Positions 17,070 to 25,623 of a stretch of 64,000 nt of DNA are shown here, one piece after another (the first letter of the stretch is position 1; each line of letters opens with the position of its first letter). The position numbers and the translations under genes were made by a program. Source of the DNA: Desulfocucumis sp964643075 (GTDB lineage: Bacteria > Bacillota > Desulfotomaculia > Desulfotomaculales > Desulfocucumaceae); the NCBI GenBank assembly GCA_964643075.1, contig CAZXQO010000018.1, forward strand, positions 20,781 to 84,780, in the 5' to 3' direction. The notes under the pieces are model-generated. The model was not told the DNA's origin and searched no databases. It saw only the letters and a program-made list of their open reading frames with translations.

Positions 17070-17696
17070 CTAAAGAAGCTCTTCTACAGGGGTGGTAATC
17101 GACTTAGAGACAGATAGAAGCAGCGAAGCCCTATCTGAGTATCCCTGCCCTGCTCTGGCGAATAAGTCTTTCGACAGCCCGTAAAGCTCCCGGTACATGC
17201 CATCCAAATCGAAAGCCGGATAGGGTTTACCCTTTTCAAAGCCCGCCTGCCAGCAGGCATGCAGCTTGCCGCTGATCACGGCAGGTATGCCGTAAACCCT
17301 GCAGGTAATAGGCCTGTACTCATAGAGCGAGCATTTGTCTTCCTCGTTTAACAACGGGCACCTTACCCTTTCCCGGGCAATGGACCGGAGCATTGCTTCA
17401 GTATCTTCGCCGTGGGTCTCCCGCAGCCGTTTCTCCATATCCAGCAGTTCCAAATCCGCCTTTTCGGCCCTGGTCAGTGCCTCCCGGCGAAATTTCCTGT
17501 CCAGCCTGCCGAAATGGTGACTGAGGTAAGCCGCTTCTATAGCAAAAAGTCCGAAAACCGAGTGGCAGCAATCAGAGCACTGCACCCGGCACTTTATACA
17601 TTCGCCGTATTCCTTTTCCATCTCCCGGAATGAATTATCCGCCTTGGCCACCAATATCTCATACGCCTCAAATAAATCTTTCATCTGTGCCATCAT
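17070..17696 (-). CDS. YkgJ-family cysteine cluster protein
   Basis: A 208-aa protein with a cluster of cysteines: CIKCRVQCSDCCHSVFGLF (residues about 32-50) and later CPLLNEEDKCSLYEYRPITC with the typical YRPxxCRxYG ending. YkgJ proteins are thought to bind zinc or an iron-sulfur cluster; the function is not known. It overlaps the upstream TPR gene by 4 bases (ATGA) and belongs to that unit, downstream of dsrD. Confidence 0.85.
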   Translation of the reverse strand: MMAQMKDLFEAYEILVAKADNSFREMEKEYGECIKCRVQCSDCCHSVFGLFAIEAAYLSHHFGRLDRKFRREALTRAEKADLELLDMEKRLRETHGEDTEAMLRSIARERVRCPLLNEEDKCSLYEYRPITCRVYGIPAVISGKLHACWQAGFEKGKPYPAFDLDGMYRELYGLSKDLFARAGQGYSDRASLLLSVSKSITTPVEELL

Positions 17697-18319
17697 TTGT
17701 TACGGTGCGCCTCCAGGTTCTCCAGAAACTGGGGATGCACCTCAAAGCCAAGCTCTAAGGCCTTGTCAATGTGCTCGATGGCATTTGCAAAATCTTCTCT
17801 TACATAGTAGGCGTAGGCAAGGTTATTGTGTCCCAGGGAGAAGGTGGGGGCAAACTCCACCAGCTTGATACCGGTTTCGATGGCTTTATCCACTTCATCC
17901 AACTGGAGATAAGCGTTGATCAGGTTGCTCCAGGCCTGGGCCATTTCCGGGTTTAACTCAATAGCTTTCTCCAGTGCCTCAATGGCCTCGCCGGGCTGGG
18001 CCAACTGTAAATGGGCAAAGCCTATATTGGCGTAGCCCCGGGCATACCTGGGTTCTATGGCCACGGCCTTTTTATTAGCCAAGACAACCCTTTCCATGTC
18101 CCCCATACGGTAATATATATAGCCCAGATTTACGCAGGCTTCAAACATGCGCCCGCTGTTCTCGATGGCTTCCTCGAAGCACTCAATAGCCTTATCAAAA
18201 TTGCCCTGCTGCATGTGATAAACACCCAAATTGTTATGAGCATTGGCGCATCCGGGGTTTTCATTTACTGTATTTACCTGTTCTGCAATAAAATCATCAA
18301 AGCTCTGCGGTGTTTTCAT
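17693..18319 (-). CDS. Tetratricopeptide repeat protein
   Basis: A 208-aa protein made mostly of about five TPR units (from residue about 20: NPGCANAHNNLGVYHMQQG, then FEACVNLGYIYYRMGDM and similar). There is no signal peptide, so it is probably a cytoplasmic scaffold or chaperone-like protein. It lies between dsrD and the YkgJ gene, with a hairpin after dsrD separating it from dsrABD. Its partner is unknown. Confidence 0.85.
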   Translation of the reverse strand: MKTPQSFDDFIAEQVNTVNENPGCANAHNNLGVYHMQQGNFDKAIECFEEAIENSGRMFEACVNLGYIYYRMGDMERVVLANKKAVAIEPRYARGYANIGFAHLQLAQPGEAIEALEKAIELNPEMAQAWSNLINAYLQLDEVDKAIETGIKLVEFAPTFSLGHNNLAYAYYVREDFANAIEHIDKALELGFEVHPQFLENLEAHRNK

Positions 18320-18354
18320 GCCATCAGTCCCTTACAGTAAATTAAAGATAAAGA

Positions 18355-18385
18355 GAGGTTGCCATCCGGTCAGGACGGCAACCTC
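18355..18385 (-). terminator. Likely terminator after dsrABD
   Basis: GAGGTTGCC/GGCAACCTC stem with a further imperfect inner pairing, 14 bases past the dsrD stop, followed by a broken T-rich stretch (CTCTTTATCTTT). Readthrough into the TPR gene is possible. Confidence 0.6.
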
Positions 18386-18399
18386 CCCAGTAAAGCAAA

Positions 18400-18648
18400 T
18401 TACTCAGTGCCCTCGGTGGGGTCTTCGGTCATTCCTCTACCCTTCAGGCCGTACATGGTGCTGCTGCCGGTGGAGAAGTAAATCATTGTCTCATCATTAA
18501 CCAGAGCGGTGGCAGCCTTTTTAACATCTCTCATTTTGGCGTCGGGAATAACCTTTTTTACGGCAGCTTCCATGTCCTTGAAGTAGAACTTGGTTTTTTT
18601 GCTGCCCTCGGCGAAATCAAGAATCGCTTTTTTAATAGCTTCGATCAA
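18400..18648 (-). CDS. dsrD: DsrD, allosteric activator of sulfite reductase
   Basis: An 82-aa winged-helix protein found only with reductive-type DsrAB; it is reported to speed up sulfite reduction. The recognisable core is KKTKFYFKDMEAAVKKVI (residues about 19-36) and AATALVNDETMIYFSTGS. Translation starts at TTG with GGAGAG 6-8 bases upstream. It follows dsrB by 24 bases, the standard dsrABD order. Confidence 0.95.
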   Translation of the reverse strand: MIEAIKKAILDFAEGSKKTKFYFKDMEAAVKKVIPDAKMRDVKKAATALVNDETMIYFSTGSSTMYGLKGRGMTEDPTEGTE

Positions 18649-18672
18649 TATAATCTCTCCTTTCAGGCGAGT

Positions 18673-19860
18673 TTATTCTATCCCGCCTGCTTCCTTTGAG
18701 AGCGCCCAGGCCGCATCAGTAAATTTGAACTGAGTGCTGGTCCGCCAGGTATCATAGGCCAGGCGGTAGTCATCAATGAGGTGCTCGGTGAATTCCAGTT
18801 CGCACTGCTCGAAGAATCTTTCCCAGCCAATACGCTCGGCCCAATCGCCCAGCCGCTCGTATTTATTAGCTCCCTTGGCGTAAGCTTCAACGATTTTCTT
18901 AACGTTTTCAACCACTTCGGGGAACCTGGGGAAGCTGTTCGGCAGCCAGGGAACTACAACCTTGGAGAACTTGGGCTGGCTAATCCTGTTGGAAATCTTG
19001 CCACCGGCCAGGATGGTTACGCCGTCACCCTCTTTATCAGAAAGCGGCAGGGCCTGGCACATGGTATAGCAGTTTCCGCAGAACATGCAGCGCTCGCCCT
19101 TAATCTTAACGGATTTCAGTCCGCTCTCGGTTTTATCGGGAGAAATGGCTCCCACCGGGCAGGCGGCGATGGCCAGCGGGATTTCGCAAAGCTTGCTAAT
19201 ATATTCACTGTCAACGATGGGAGGCTTGCGGTGATATCCCAGCAGGGCGATATCGGAGCAGTGTACTGCGCCGCACATGTTCAGGCAGCAGGCCATGGAA
19301 ACTCTAAGTTTGGCCGGCAGTGTCATGCCCTTGAAATATTCAAACAGTTCATCTGACACGGCCTTAACCATGGAAGAAGCGTCAGTAGCCGGGGTATGGC
19401 AGTGAATGTAACCCTGGGTGTGCACTATGTTGCTGATGCCGGCGCCGGTTCCGCCGATGGGAAACTTATAGCTGCCACCGGCAAATTTACGGCTTTCCAG
19501 GTCTTTTTTCAGAGCTTCCAGTTTCTCGGCGCTATCCACCAAAAATTCAATGTTGTTACGGGTGGTGAAACGGACATAGCCGTCGCAGTATTGATCGGCA
19601 ATGGCGCAGATTTCACGAACATGCTCAACGGTCATGAAGCGGGCAGCCCCACACCTTACAGTATATACCTTGGCACCGCTATCTGATACATGGGCCAGAA
19701 CGCCGGGCTCAAGAATATCATGGTAAGCCCAGGTGCCGTAATTTTCCTTAATAACAGGCGGGAAAAACTCCCAGAAGTGCCTGGGACCAAGGTCCGTCAG
19801 CCTGTTTTCCTGTGGTTTTTCCGGATTGTATCTGCCAAGTCTTTCCTTGGATAATGCCAT
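18673..19860 (-). CDS. dsrB: Dissimilatory sulfite reductase beta subunit
   Basis: Forms the alpha2beta2 enzyme with DsrA that reduces sulfite using sirohaem coupled to a [4Fe-4S] cluster. The 395-aa protein has the sirohaem/cluster motif CCLNMCGAVHCSDI (residues about 190-203) with a second cysteine pair following, and an inserted ferredoxin domain with CMFCGNCYTMC plus CPVGAIS (about 235-270). It follows dsrA by 15 bases with AGGGGGGG as ribosome site. Length and motifs are normal for DsrB. Confidence 0.97.
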   Translation of the reverse strand: MALSKERLGRYNPEKPQENRLTDLGPRHFWEFFPPVIKENYGTWAYHDILEPGVLAHVSDSGAKVYTVRCGAARFMTVEHVREICAIADQYCDGYVRFTTRNNIEFLVDSAEKLEALKKDLESRKFAGGSYKFPIGGTGAGISNIVHTQGYIHCHTPATDASSMVKAVSDELFEYFKGMTLPAKLRVSMACCLNMCGAVHCSDIALLGYHRKPPIVDSEYISKLCEIPLAIAACPVGAISPDKTESGLKSVKIKGERCMFCGNCYTMCQALPLSDKEGDGVTILAGGKISNRISQPKFSKVVVPWLPNSFPRFPEVVENVKKIVEAYAKGANKYERLGDWAERIGWERFFEQCELEFTEHLIDDYRLAYDTWRTSTQFKFTDAAWALSKEAGGIE

Positions 19861-19875
19861 AACAAAAACCCCCCC

Positions 19876-21294
19876 TTATCTCTTGTGTCTCGACCTGTAA
19901 TCATTGATATCCCTGCTCCAACCGCCTTTAACGTCTGCTTCCTTCCAGAAGATGTACGGGTTGGAACGGGGCGCTTTAACCATTTGCGGAGCAGGCGGGA
20001 GTCCGACGGTTTCAATAAACTTGGGCAGGGTAACACGCTGCATGAGTTCTCCCAGACGCTCGCGGTTCTTGCCTTCCTCCATCCAGAATTCCCATATTCT
20101 CTCGACAAAGGCCTTAATGTTATCGTAAGGAGCTTCCGCTTTCATGAAGGGAACCATCAGTGTGGCCATCTGGGCGCCGTCCAAAATGGGCGCCTTGGCT
20201 CCCAGCAGAATGCTGATGCCGGTGTCCAAGCCGGGCTTTAAGGCCCTGGGCATGGTGTTGATGCAGTGCATGCAACGGGTGCACTCTGGATTGTCAATCA
20301 CCAGCTTGCCTTCTTCCATCTTCATGCATTTGGTGGGGCAGAGGTTTAAGACTTCTTTTTCAATATCGAATTTACCCCAGTCCCTTTTGCCATGAGCGCC
20401 GCCGTTGGGCACGAAGTCGCCAGCGATGTAAGCTTTAACAGCATCCTGATCGATGCGGATATCGTCCCGCCAGGTGCCGATGAAAGACATGTCGGAACGG
20501 GCGATGGAGGCCACGCAGCCGTTGGGGCAACCGTCAAATTTAAACTTGAATTTGTACGGGAAGGCCGGGCGGTGCAACTCGTCCTGATAGTATTGAGTCA
20601 GCTCGTAGCACAGAGCCTGGGTGTCATAGCACGCAAACTCGCAGCGGGCCTTGCCGATGCAGCACGCAGGTGTGCGCAGGTTGGAGCCGGAGCCGCCGAT
20701 ATCGGTATCCAGCACATGGGTCAGCTCATAGAAAATGGGCTCAAGCTGCTCAGTGGTGGTGCCCAGCAGCACCAGGTCACCGGTGGAGCCGTGCAGGTTC
20801 ATCATACCGCTGCCGCGGTATTCCCACATGTCACAGATGGTCTTCAGGTAATCAGTTGAATAAAATTTGCTGGAAGGCTGGTTTACGCGCACGGTATGGA
20901 ACATGGCAATAGAAGGATACTTTTCAGCAAGATCTGAATAACGGCCGATAACGCCGCCGCCGTAACCGAACACACCCACGATGCCGCCGTGCTTCCAGTG
21001 GGTTTCGCCCTCATCGAAGGATGTCTGGAGCTGGCCGAGCATATCTTCACAAACATCTCTGCCAATCAGCATTTGGTCGTCGGATAATTTTCTCCTGCGC
21101 AGGGCTTCCTGCTTGGCATCGGATACGAAGCTGGGCCACGGTCCCTTTTCAAGTTCATCCAGGTCGGGGATATCATATTTGCATTTGAATGACTTGAGTT
21201 CTTCTTCCGTGTAGTTCTTTAATTCCGCCTCGGAGTAAATACGCATCTCATCATAGTTCAGCTTCTTCATTTCGCGTACTGGTTCAAAAGCCAC
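19876..21294 (-). CDS. dsrA: Dissimilatory sulfite reductase alpha subunit
   Basis: A 472-aa subunit with the sirohaem-[4Fe-4S] motifs CCIGKARCEFAC (residues about 224-235) and DGCPNGC (about 267-273). Its ferredoxin domain has LCPTKCMKM and CTRCMHC (about 325-355). The length is near the upper end for DsrA; the C-terminal tail (residues about 440-472) is basic. The start is GTG with AAGGAGG about 8 bases upstream. It heads dsrA-dsrB-dsrD. A 630-base region without genes precedes it, with a long AT-rich hairpin near the start of the transcript. Confidence 0.97.
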   Translation of the reverse strand: MAFEPVREMKKLNYDEMRIYSEAELKNYTEEELKSFKCKYDIPDLDELEKGPWPSFVSDAKQEALRRRKLSDDQMLIGRDVCEDMLGQLQTSFDEGETHWKHGGIVGVFGYGGGVIGRYSDLAEKYPSIAMFHTVRVNQPSSKFYSTDYLKTICDMWEYRGSGMMNLHGSTGDLVLLGTTTEQLEPIFYELTHVLDTDIGGSGSNLRTPACCIGKARCEFACYDTQALCYELTQYYQDELHRPAFPYKFKFKFDGCPNGCVASIARSDMSFIGTWRDDIRIDQDAVKAYIAGDFVPNGGAHGKRDWGKFDIEKEVLNLCPTKCMKMEEGKLVIDNPECTRCMHCINTMPRALKPGLDTGISILLGAKAPILDGAQMATLMVPFMKAEAPYDNIKAFVERIWEFWMEEGKNRERLGELMQRVTLPKFIETVGLPPAPQMVKAPRSNPYIFWKEADVKGGWSRDINDYRSRHKR

Positions 21295-21387
21295 TTGAAT
21301 ACCTCCTTATTGTTGGTTAAAAACGGATTAAAACCAAAAGGATCATCTTTGACAAACTTTCTCTAAAAAAATTAATCCCAATCAAGA

Positions 21388-21422
21388 ATATATTTAAAAC
21401 TGCATTACAGCTTTAAATATAT
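21388..21422. promoter_or_regulatory. Long AT-rich palindrome upstream of dsrA
   Basis: ATATATTTAAA and TTTAAATATAT arms enclose a CTG/CAG inner pairing and a 5-base loop, about 15 bp in all with one mismatch. It lies about 95-130 bases before the dsrA start and could be an operator or a stabilising hairpin in the leader. The rest of 21423..21926 shows no gene that I can support; a TTGACA box at 21489..21494 lacks a good -10 partner. Confidence 0.5.
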
Positions 21423-21926
21423 CCCTCCCCCGCTGTACGCATGTGAAACAATATAAGAATCAAAATGCCAGGCAAATACTTTCGCCAGTGTCAAGGGGAC
21501 TTACCTTTTGGTCGCCTCCGTTAAAAAATATAAGCCGCCGGTATAAAACCTCCCTTCCCTGATTATGGTAGTTTTTGAAGTTGTGCAATATCAACTATCG
21601 CCGCCAATATGAGTAACCTGCAAAAGTGCGCGGCAAGCCAACCCAACAAACTACATTAAAAGTACGTTTCGGGCTCGTCCAGGAAAATGATAATTTGGTG
21701 CCCGGTTACCGCGCTTTAAGCACAAAGATACATAGTAAACTATTCGTTACTACCTGTATTATTCCTGCATGGGACACCATTTTTTTTACAGAATTTCGCT
21801 CATAGTAATCATCTGCGAAGGCTTGTAAATATTTTAACTAATCAGGGTATTCCTGTCCATAGGTTGTGCATGGTAAAGACTTAACCGTGTCACGCTTCAA
21901 CAGGTTTCGCAGGACATCCCATGGCT

Positions 21927-22565
21927 TCATTTGTTTTTCAGGCGTAAGGCCAAATCGGCCACGGTAGTTTCCTTCAGCAGGCTGTTTTCATAAATAGGAA
22001 CAATCGACCAGTCTTCCAATAAATGGCTATAACATTTAAAATCAAGTTTTTCCCGCATGATGTCCAGAAACCTCAATGTGTATCCCCGTACCACCGGGTC
22101 GGAATCATGCACAAAGGCAGTCAGCACATTCAAATCCTCCCGGACCAGCCCGGGCCGGGCCTGGGCAATTCTCCCCGCCGCCCACAACACCCCCCGCCGC
22201 AGCATATGCTCTTCAGCATAGGAAAGCACAATTGAAGCAAACTCTGCAAACAAATCCGGCCGCCGGTAAATTATTTCGCCGATGCACTCCGGCGCACTCC
22301 AGCCTATCCCCCCGGACTCGTCGTTAATGGTCCAGAGCAGTTTGCGAAGCATTACCCGCACTGCTTCGGGGTCTTCCCCCGCCAGCCTGTCCGCGATTTC
22401 ACCTATGGCTTCAATAGCGCGCCAGCGAATCAGCTTGTCCGGATCGTACAGGAGCCTGTTCAGATATCTTATATTCGACCTTTTCTGGATTATAGCGTCG
22501 GCCAGCTGTTTATATTCCTTTTCTTCCAGGAGGACAACTACCTCTTCCTTGGAAATGTGGGCCAT
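21927..22565 (-). CDS. HEAT-repeat protein (DVU0298-like)
   Basis: A 212-aa protein of HEAT-like repeats (DPDKLIRWRAIEAIGEIADRL split, SAPECIGEIIYRRPDLFAEF, RRGVLWAAGRIAQARPGLV, DSDPVVRGYTLRFLD). It aligns along its length with the C-terminal half of the protein at 15850..16974 but lacks that protein's zinc-binding N-terminus. The start is ATG at 22565 with AGGGGGGAT upstream; the frame is open 18 codons further but homology begins here. It lies upstream of dsrA on the same strand. Function unknown; a link to sulfite reduction is inferred from position only. Confidence 0.75.
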   Translation of the reverse strand: MAHISKEEVVVLLEEKEYKQLADAIIQKRSNIRYLNRLLYDPDKLIRWRAIEAIGEIADRLAGEDPEAVRVMLRKLLWTINDESGGIGWSAPECIGEIIYRRPDLFAEFASIVLSYAEEHMLRRGVLWAAGRIAQARPGLVREDLNVLTAFVHDSDPVVRGYTLRFLDIMREKLDFKCYSHLLEDWSIVPIYENSLLKETTVADLALRLKNK

Positions 22566-22724
22566 TTTATCCCCCCTTCGCTCTCCTTCATGCCCCTTTT
22601 CATAAATTTGCATCTGCAAATATCTAATATCTAATATGTAATGATTATTAATTTAAAATTATTATACATTAGTCACAGCTTCTGTCAATAGCTTTGCTTT
22701 GCCTCACCCCACACTAAGATGAAA

Positions 22725-22774
22725 GGGGACACACCACTCTTTGGAGCCTGACTCCAGGGCCGGAGAAATGTCCC
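22725..22774 (+). repeat. GGGGACACACC palindromic repeat
   Basis: Begins GGGGACACACCACTCTTTGG, ends GGAGAAATGTCCC, with inner arms GGAGCCTGACTCC. The last base of the usual CCCC end is lost. It is intergenic between the HEAT-repeat gene and hsp20. Confidence 0.78.
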
Positions 22775-22812
22775 TCAAAATTATCCAAGTGGATAATTTT
22801 CCAGCCCTTACT

Positions 22813-22849
22813 GAAAAACAGAGCCCGGTGGCACCGGGCTCTGTTTTTC
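22813..22849. terminator. Bidirectional terminator after hsp20
   Basis: AGAGCCCGGTG/CACCGGGCTCT stem with AAAAAC on the left and GTTTTT on the right. It lies 20 bases beyond the hsp20 stop on the minus strand. Confidence 0.85.
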
Positions 22850-22870
22850 TACTTTTTTCAATAGGATTTT

Positions 22871-23317
22871 TTACTGAAATTCCACATCTATTTTCTTCTT
22901 TATATCAGCTGTCAGCTTGGGCATGCGGATTTCCAATACCCCATTCCGGTAAGCAGCCCTGATGCCCTCGGACTCTACCCGGGCGGGCAGTGTTACGGAA
23001 CGCTGGAAGCGGCCCACAAAACGCTCCTGCCGGTGCATCCTGTCCTCGTTTATTTCTTTATCCTTGCTCACCGTACCGCTGATGGTAAGAATGTTGTTTT
23101 CAATGTCGATATCTACATCCTCTTTCTTTTCCAGCCCGGGTATATCGCAGGCTGCCACGATTTCATTGCCGGTTTCGTGCACATCAATGCGGGGAAAGTC
23201 AAATCCCTGGCCCAAACCAAACGCATGCGCGGACGGAAACCCCGAGGTGAAGAACCTTTCCAGATCCCGGCGCATATTATCAAGATGGCGCAAGGGTTCA
23301 TAAGGGACTAGCGGCAT
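22871..23317 (-). CDS. Hsp20-family small heat shock protein
   Basis: A 148-aa ATP-independent chaperone. An alpha-crystallin domain (residues about 42-140) includes FPRIDVHETGNEIVAACDIPG, cut here at 20, and ends with a VLEIRMPK-type segment and a C-terminal KKIDVEF. The start is ATG at 23317 with GGAGG 8 bases upstream; the GTG nine bases earlier overlaps that site and is not used. No CIRCE element was seen upstream. Confidence 0.92.
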   Translation of the reverse strand: MPLVPYEPLRHLDNMRRDLERFFTSGFPSAHAFGLGQGFDFPRIDVHETGNEIVAACDIPGLEKKEDVDIDIENNILTISGTVSKDKEINEDRMHRQERFVGRFQRSVTLPARVESEGIRAAYRNGVLEIRMPKLTADIKKKIDVEFQ

Positions 23318-23345
23318 TTGTCGCACCTCCAGAAAATAAATTCCT

Positions 23346-23492
23346 TTAAAGCTTATGTTCCCAAATCATTTGATTTTTATTCGCCGGGAACACCTTCACA
23401 GGAATCTTCTTTAATTGAAAGGCTGCTGCCCCAAATTCCTTGAAAGCATGCCTTCTCATGATCGCAAGGATTAAAACCATTCTTCTGTTCAT
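23346..23492 (-). CDS. Possible 48-aa basic protein
   Basis: An open frame from ATG at 23492 with CAGGAG 5-7 bases upstream encodes 48 aa: an N-terminal hydrophobic piece (MVLILAIM) and a basic remainder. It sits between the glnS terminator and hsp20 with no room for a clear promoter. I do not recognise it; it may be chance. Confidence 0.28.
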   Translation of the reverse strand: MNRRMVLILAIMRRHAFKEFGAAAFQLKKIPVKVFPANKNQMIWEHKL

Positions 23493-23520
23493 TTTACTCT
23501 CCTGGTAATATTTAAATTTA

Positions 23521-23564
23521 AATATTAAACCCCTCCTGCGAACCCAAAGGAGGGGTTTAATATT
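23521..23564 (-). terminator. Terminator after glnS
   Basis: AATATTAAACCCCTCC and its complement form a 16-bp stem with a 12-base loop, followed by AT-rich sequence on the minus strand. It begins 17 bases beyond the glnS stop. Confidence 0.75.
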
Positions 23565-23580
23565 GTTTTCGGTTAACAAG

Positions 23581-25269
23581 CTATTTACCCGTTTGGTCCC
23601 CGGCCTTTTGAATCTTAGCCCAAGTGTCCTTTAAAGATACAATTCTGTTAAACACCAGTTTATCCTTAGATGAGTCGGGGTCAACGCAGAAATATCCCAT
23701 TCTCAAAAACTGGTACCTGTCTCCCGGCGCCGTTCCCGCCAGGGACGGTTCAGCCAGGGAAGCCAGTACCTCCAGGGAATCCCGGTTCATATTGATTTTA
23801 AAGTCTTCGTCCTCATCCGGGTTTTCTTTGAGGAAAAGCTGGCTATACAGACGGACTTCCGCATTTACGGCATGGGCGGCGGAAACCCAGTGCAGCGTTC
23901 CCTTTACCTTGCGGTCCGTGGGCATGCCGCTCTTTGTTGCTGGATCGTAGGTACAGTGCACCTCCGTCACCTCGCCGGTTTTTTCGTCCTTCACAACCCG
24001 CTCGCATTTAATAATATAGGCGTTCTTCAGCCGCACCTCCCGGCCAGGGGACAGGCGGAAAAATTTCTTCGGAGGGTCCTCAAGAAAATCCTCCTGCTCA
24101 ATGTACAATTCTCTGGAGAAGGGCACCTGCCGGGAGCCCAGTTCGGGGTTTTCCGAATTGTATCCGGCGTCAAGCATCTCCACCCGGTCTTCCGGGTAAT
24201 TGTCGATGATCACTTTCAACGGCCGCAGCACAACCATTACCCGGGGAGCCCGGAAATTCAAATCTTCCCTGATACAGTGCTCCAGCATGGCGATATCCAC
24301 GAAGCTGTTGGCCTTGGCTACCCCGATGCGCTCACAGAAGTCCCGGATGGCCTCCGGAGTATAGCCCCGCCTGCGCAAGCCGGATATGGTGGGCATCCGG
24401 GGGTCGTCCCAGCCGCTGACATACCCCTGTTCCACCAGTTGCCGCAGCTTCCTCTTGCTCATCACCGTATGACTCAGATTCAGCCGGGCAAATTCTATCT
24501 GCTGCGGCGGCTCTTTTACGTTTAGCTCCCGCAGAGTCCAGTCGTAGAGCGGCCGGTGATCCTCAAATTCACAGGTGCAGATGGAATGGGTTACTTCTTC
24601 AATGGCGTCCGAAAGCGGGTGGGCATAATCATACATGGGATAAATGCACCAGTTGTCCCCGGTGCGGTGGTGTGTGGCCCGCATAATCCTGTAAAGAACC
24701 GGATCCCGCATATTCAGATTGGGAGACGTCATGTCTATTTTCGCCCGGAGCACCCTGGAGCCGTCGGGAAATTCACCGGCCCTCATCCGCCGGAACAGGT
24801 CAATATTCTCATCCACGGACCGGTTACGGTAAGGGCTGTCCTTGCCGGGCTCAGTAAGGGTTCCCCGGTAATTCCTGATTTGCTCCGGGCTCAGGTCACA
24901 TACGTAGGCCTTGCCGGCCTTTATGAGTTGCCCGGCGTAATTGTATAGCTGTTCAAAATAGTCAGAGGCGTAAAACAGACGGTTATCCCAGTCAAATCCA
25001 AGCCACCTGACGTCCGCCTGGATGGAGTCCACGTACTCTACATCTTCTTTGCTGGGATTGGTGTCATCAAAACGTAAATTGCACAAACCACCATATTCGG
25101 CGGCCAGGCCAAAATTCAGGCAAATGGATTTGGCGTGCCCGATATGCAGGTAGCCGTTTGGCTCCGGAGGAAACCTGGTGTGCACCCTGTTGCTATTTTT
25201 GCCAATCCTTAAATCTTCATTAACAATATCCTTAATAAAGTTATTGGAACCGGTAGCCCTGGTGGTCAT
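23581..25269 (-). CDS. glnS: Glutaminyl-tRNA synthetase
   Basis: A class I synthetase that charges tRNA-Gln directly. The 562-aa protein has the GlnRS HIGH motif in PPEPNGYLHIGHAKSICL (residues about 34-51), the NLRFDDTNP substrate loop, the MSKRKL motif (VMSKRKLRQLV), and the C-terminal beta-barrel anticodon domains. GlnRS is uncommon in Firmicutes, which usually form Gln-tRNA through the GatCAB amidotransferase, so this gene is a candidate for past horizontal transfer. It has its own leader. The region 25270..25568 upstream shows no further gene. Confidence 0.95.
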   Translation of the reverse strand: MTTRATGSNNFIKDIVNEDLRIGKNSNRVHTRFPPEPNGYLHIGHAKSICLNFGLAAEYGGLCNLRFDDTNPSKEDVEYVDSIQADVRWLGFDWDNRLFYASDYFEQLYNYAGQLIKAGKAYVCDLSPEQIRNYRGTLTEPGKDSPYRNRSVDENIDLFRRMRAGEFPDGSRVLRAKIDMTSPNLNMRDPVLYRIMRATHHRTGDNWCIYPMYDYAHPLSDAIEEVTHSICTCEFEDHRPLYDWTLRELNVKEPPQQIEFARLNLSHTVMSKRKLRQLVEQGYVSGWDDPRMPTISGLRRRGYTPEAIRDFCERIGVAKANSFVDIAMLEHCIREDLNFRAPRVMVVLRPLKVIIDNYPEDRVEMLDAGYNSENPELGSRQVPFSRELYIEQEDFLEDPPKKFFRLSPGREVRLKNAYIIKCERVVKDEKTGEVTEVHCTYDPATKSGMPTDRKVKGTLHWVSAAHAVNAEVRLYSQLFLKENPDEDEDFKINMNRDSLEVLASLAEPSLAGTAPGDRYQFLRMGYFCVDPDSSKDKLVFNRIVSLKDTWAKIQKAGDQTGK

Positions 25270-25568
25270 ATACTGTGCTCCCTCTTTTATGGTTGTATTA
25301 AAGAAGTATTTGGCTTATATTTCCATATAATAACCAAAAATCCTCCTGATTATGTAGGTTTATGATTAGCCGCCACCTTTTTAATTTCTACATTATTATA
25401 GATAATCCTCCAATATAAAGTCATGGTTATTTAAAGAACAGCATCTTCCCTTCCCGGCAAAAAAAGGAGCAGCTATTTTTACCGAAAACCGTTCCCTGGC
25501 TCATTAGTATGTCATATTACGACTTTTCGACTAAATAAGATATTATTTTTTATACGAATATGCAGGAT

Positions 25569-25597
25569 TTATACAACACAATTAAGAATAGTATAAT
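25569..25597 (+). promoter_or_regulatory. Promoter of the FBP aldolase/phosphatase gene
   Basis: TTATAC (25569..25574) and TATAAT (25592..25597) are 17 bases apart, 26 bases before the start codon. A strong GAGGAGG ribosome site follows. Confidence 0.65.
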
Positions 25598-25623
25598 AAA
25601 AACTATATTAGAGGAGGTTAATC

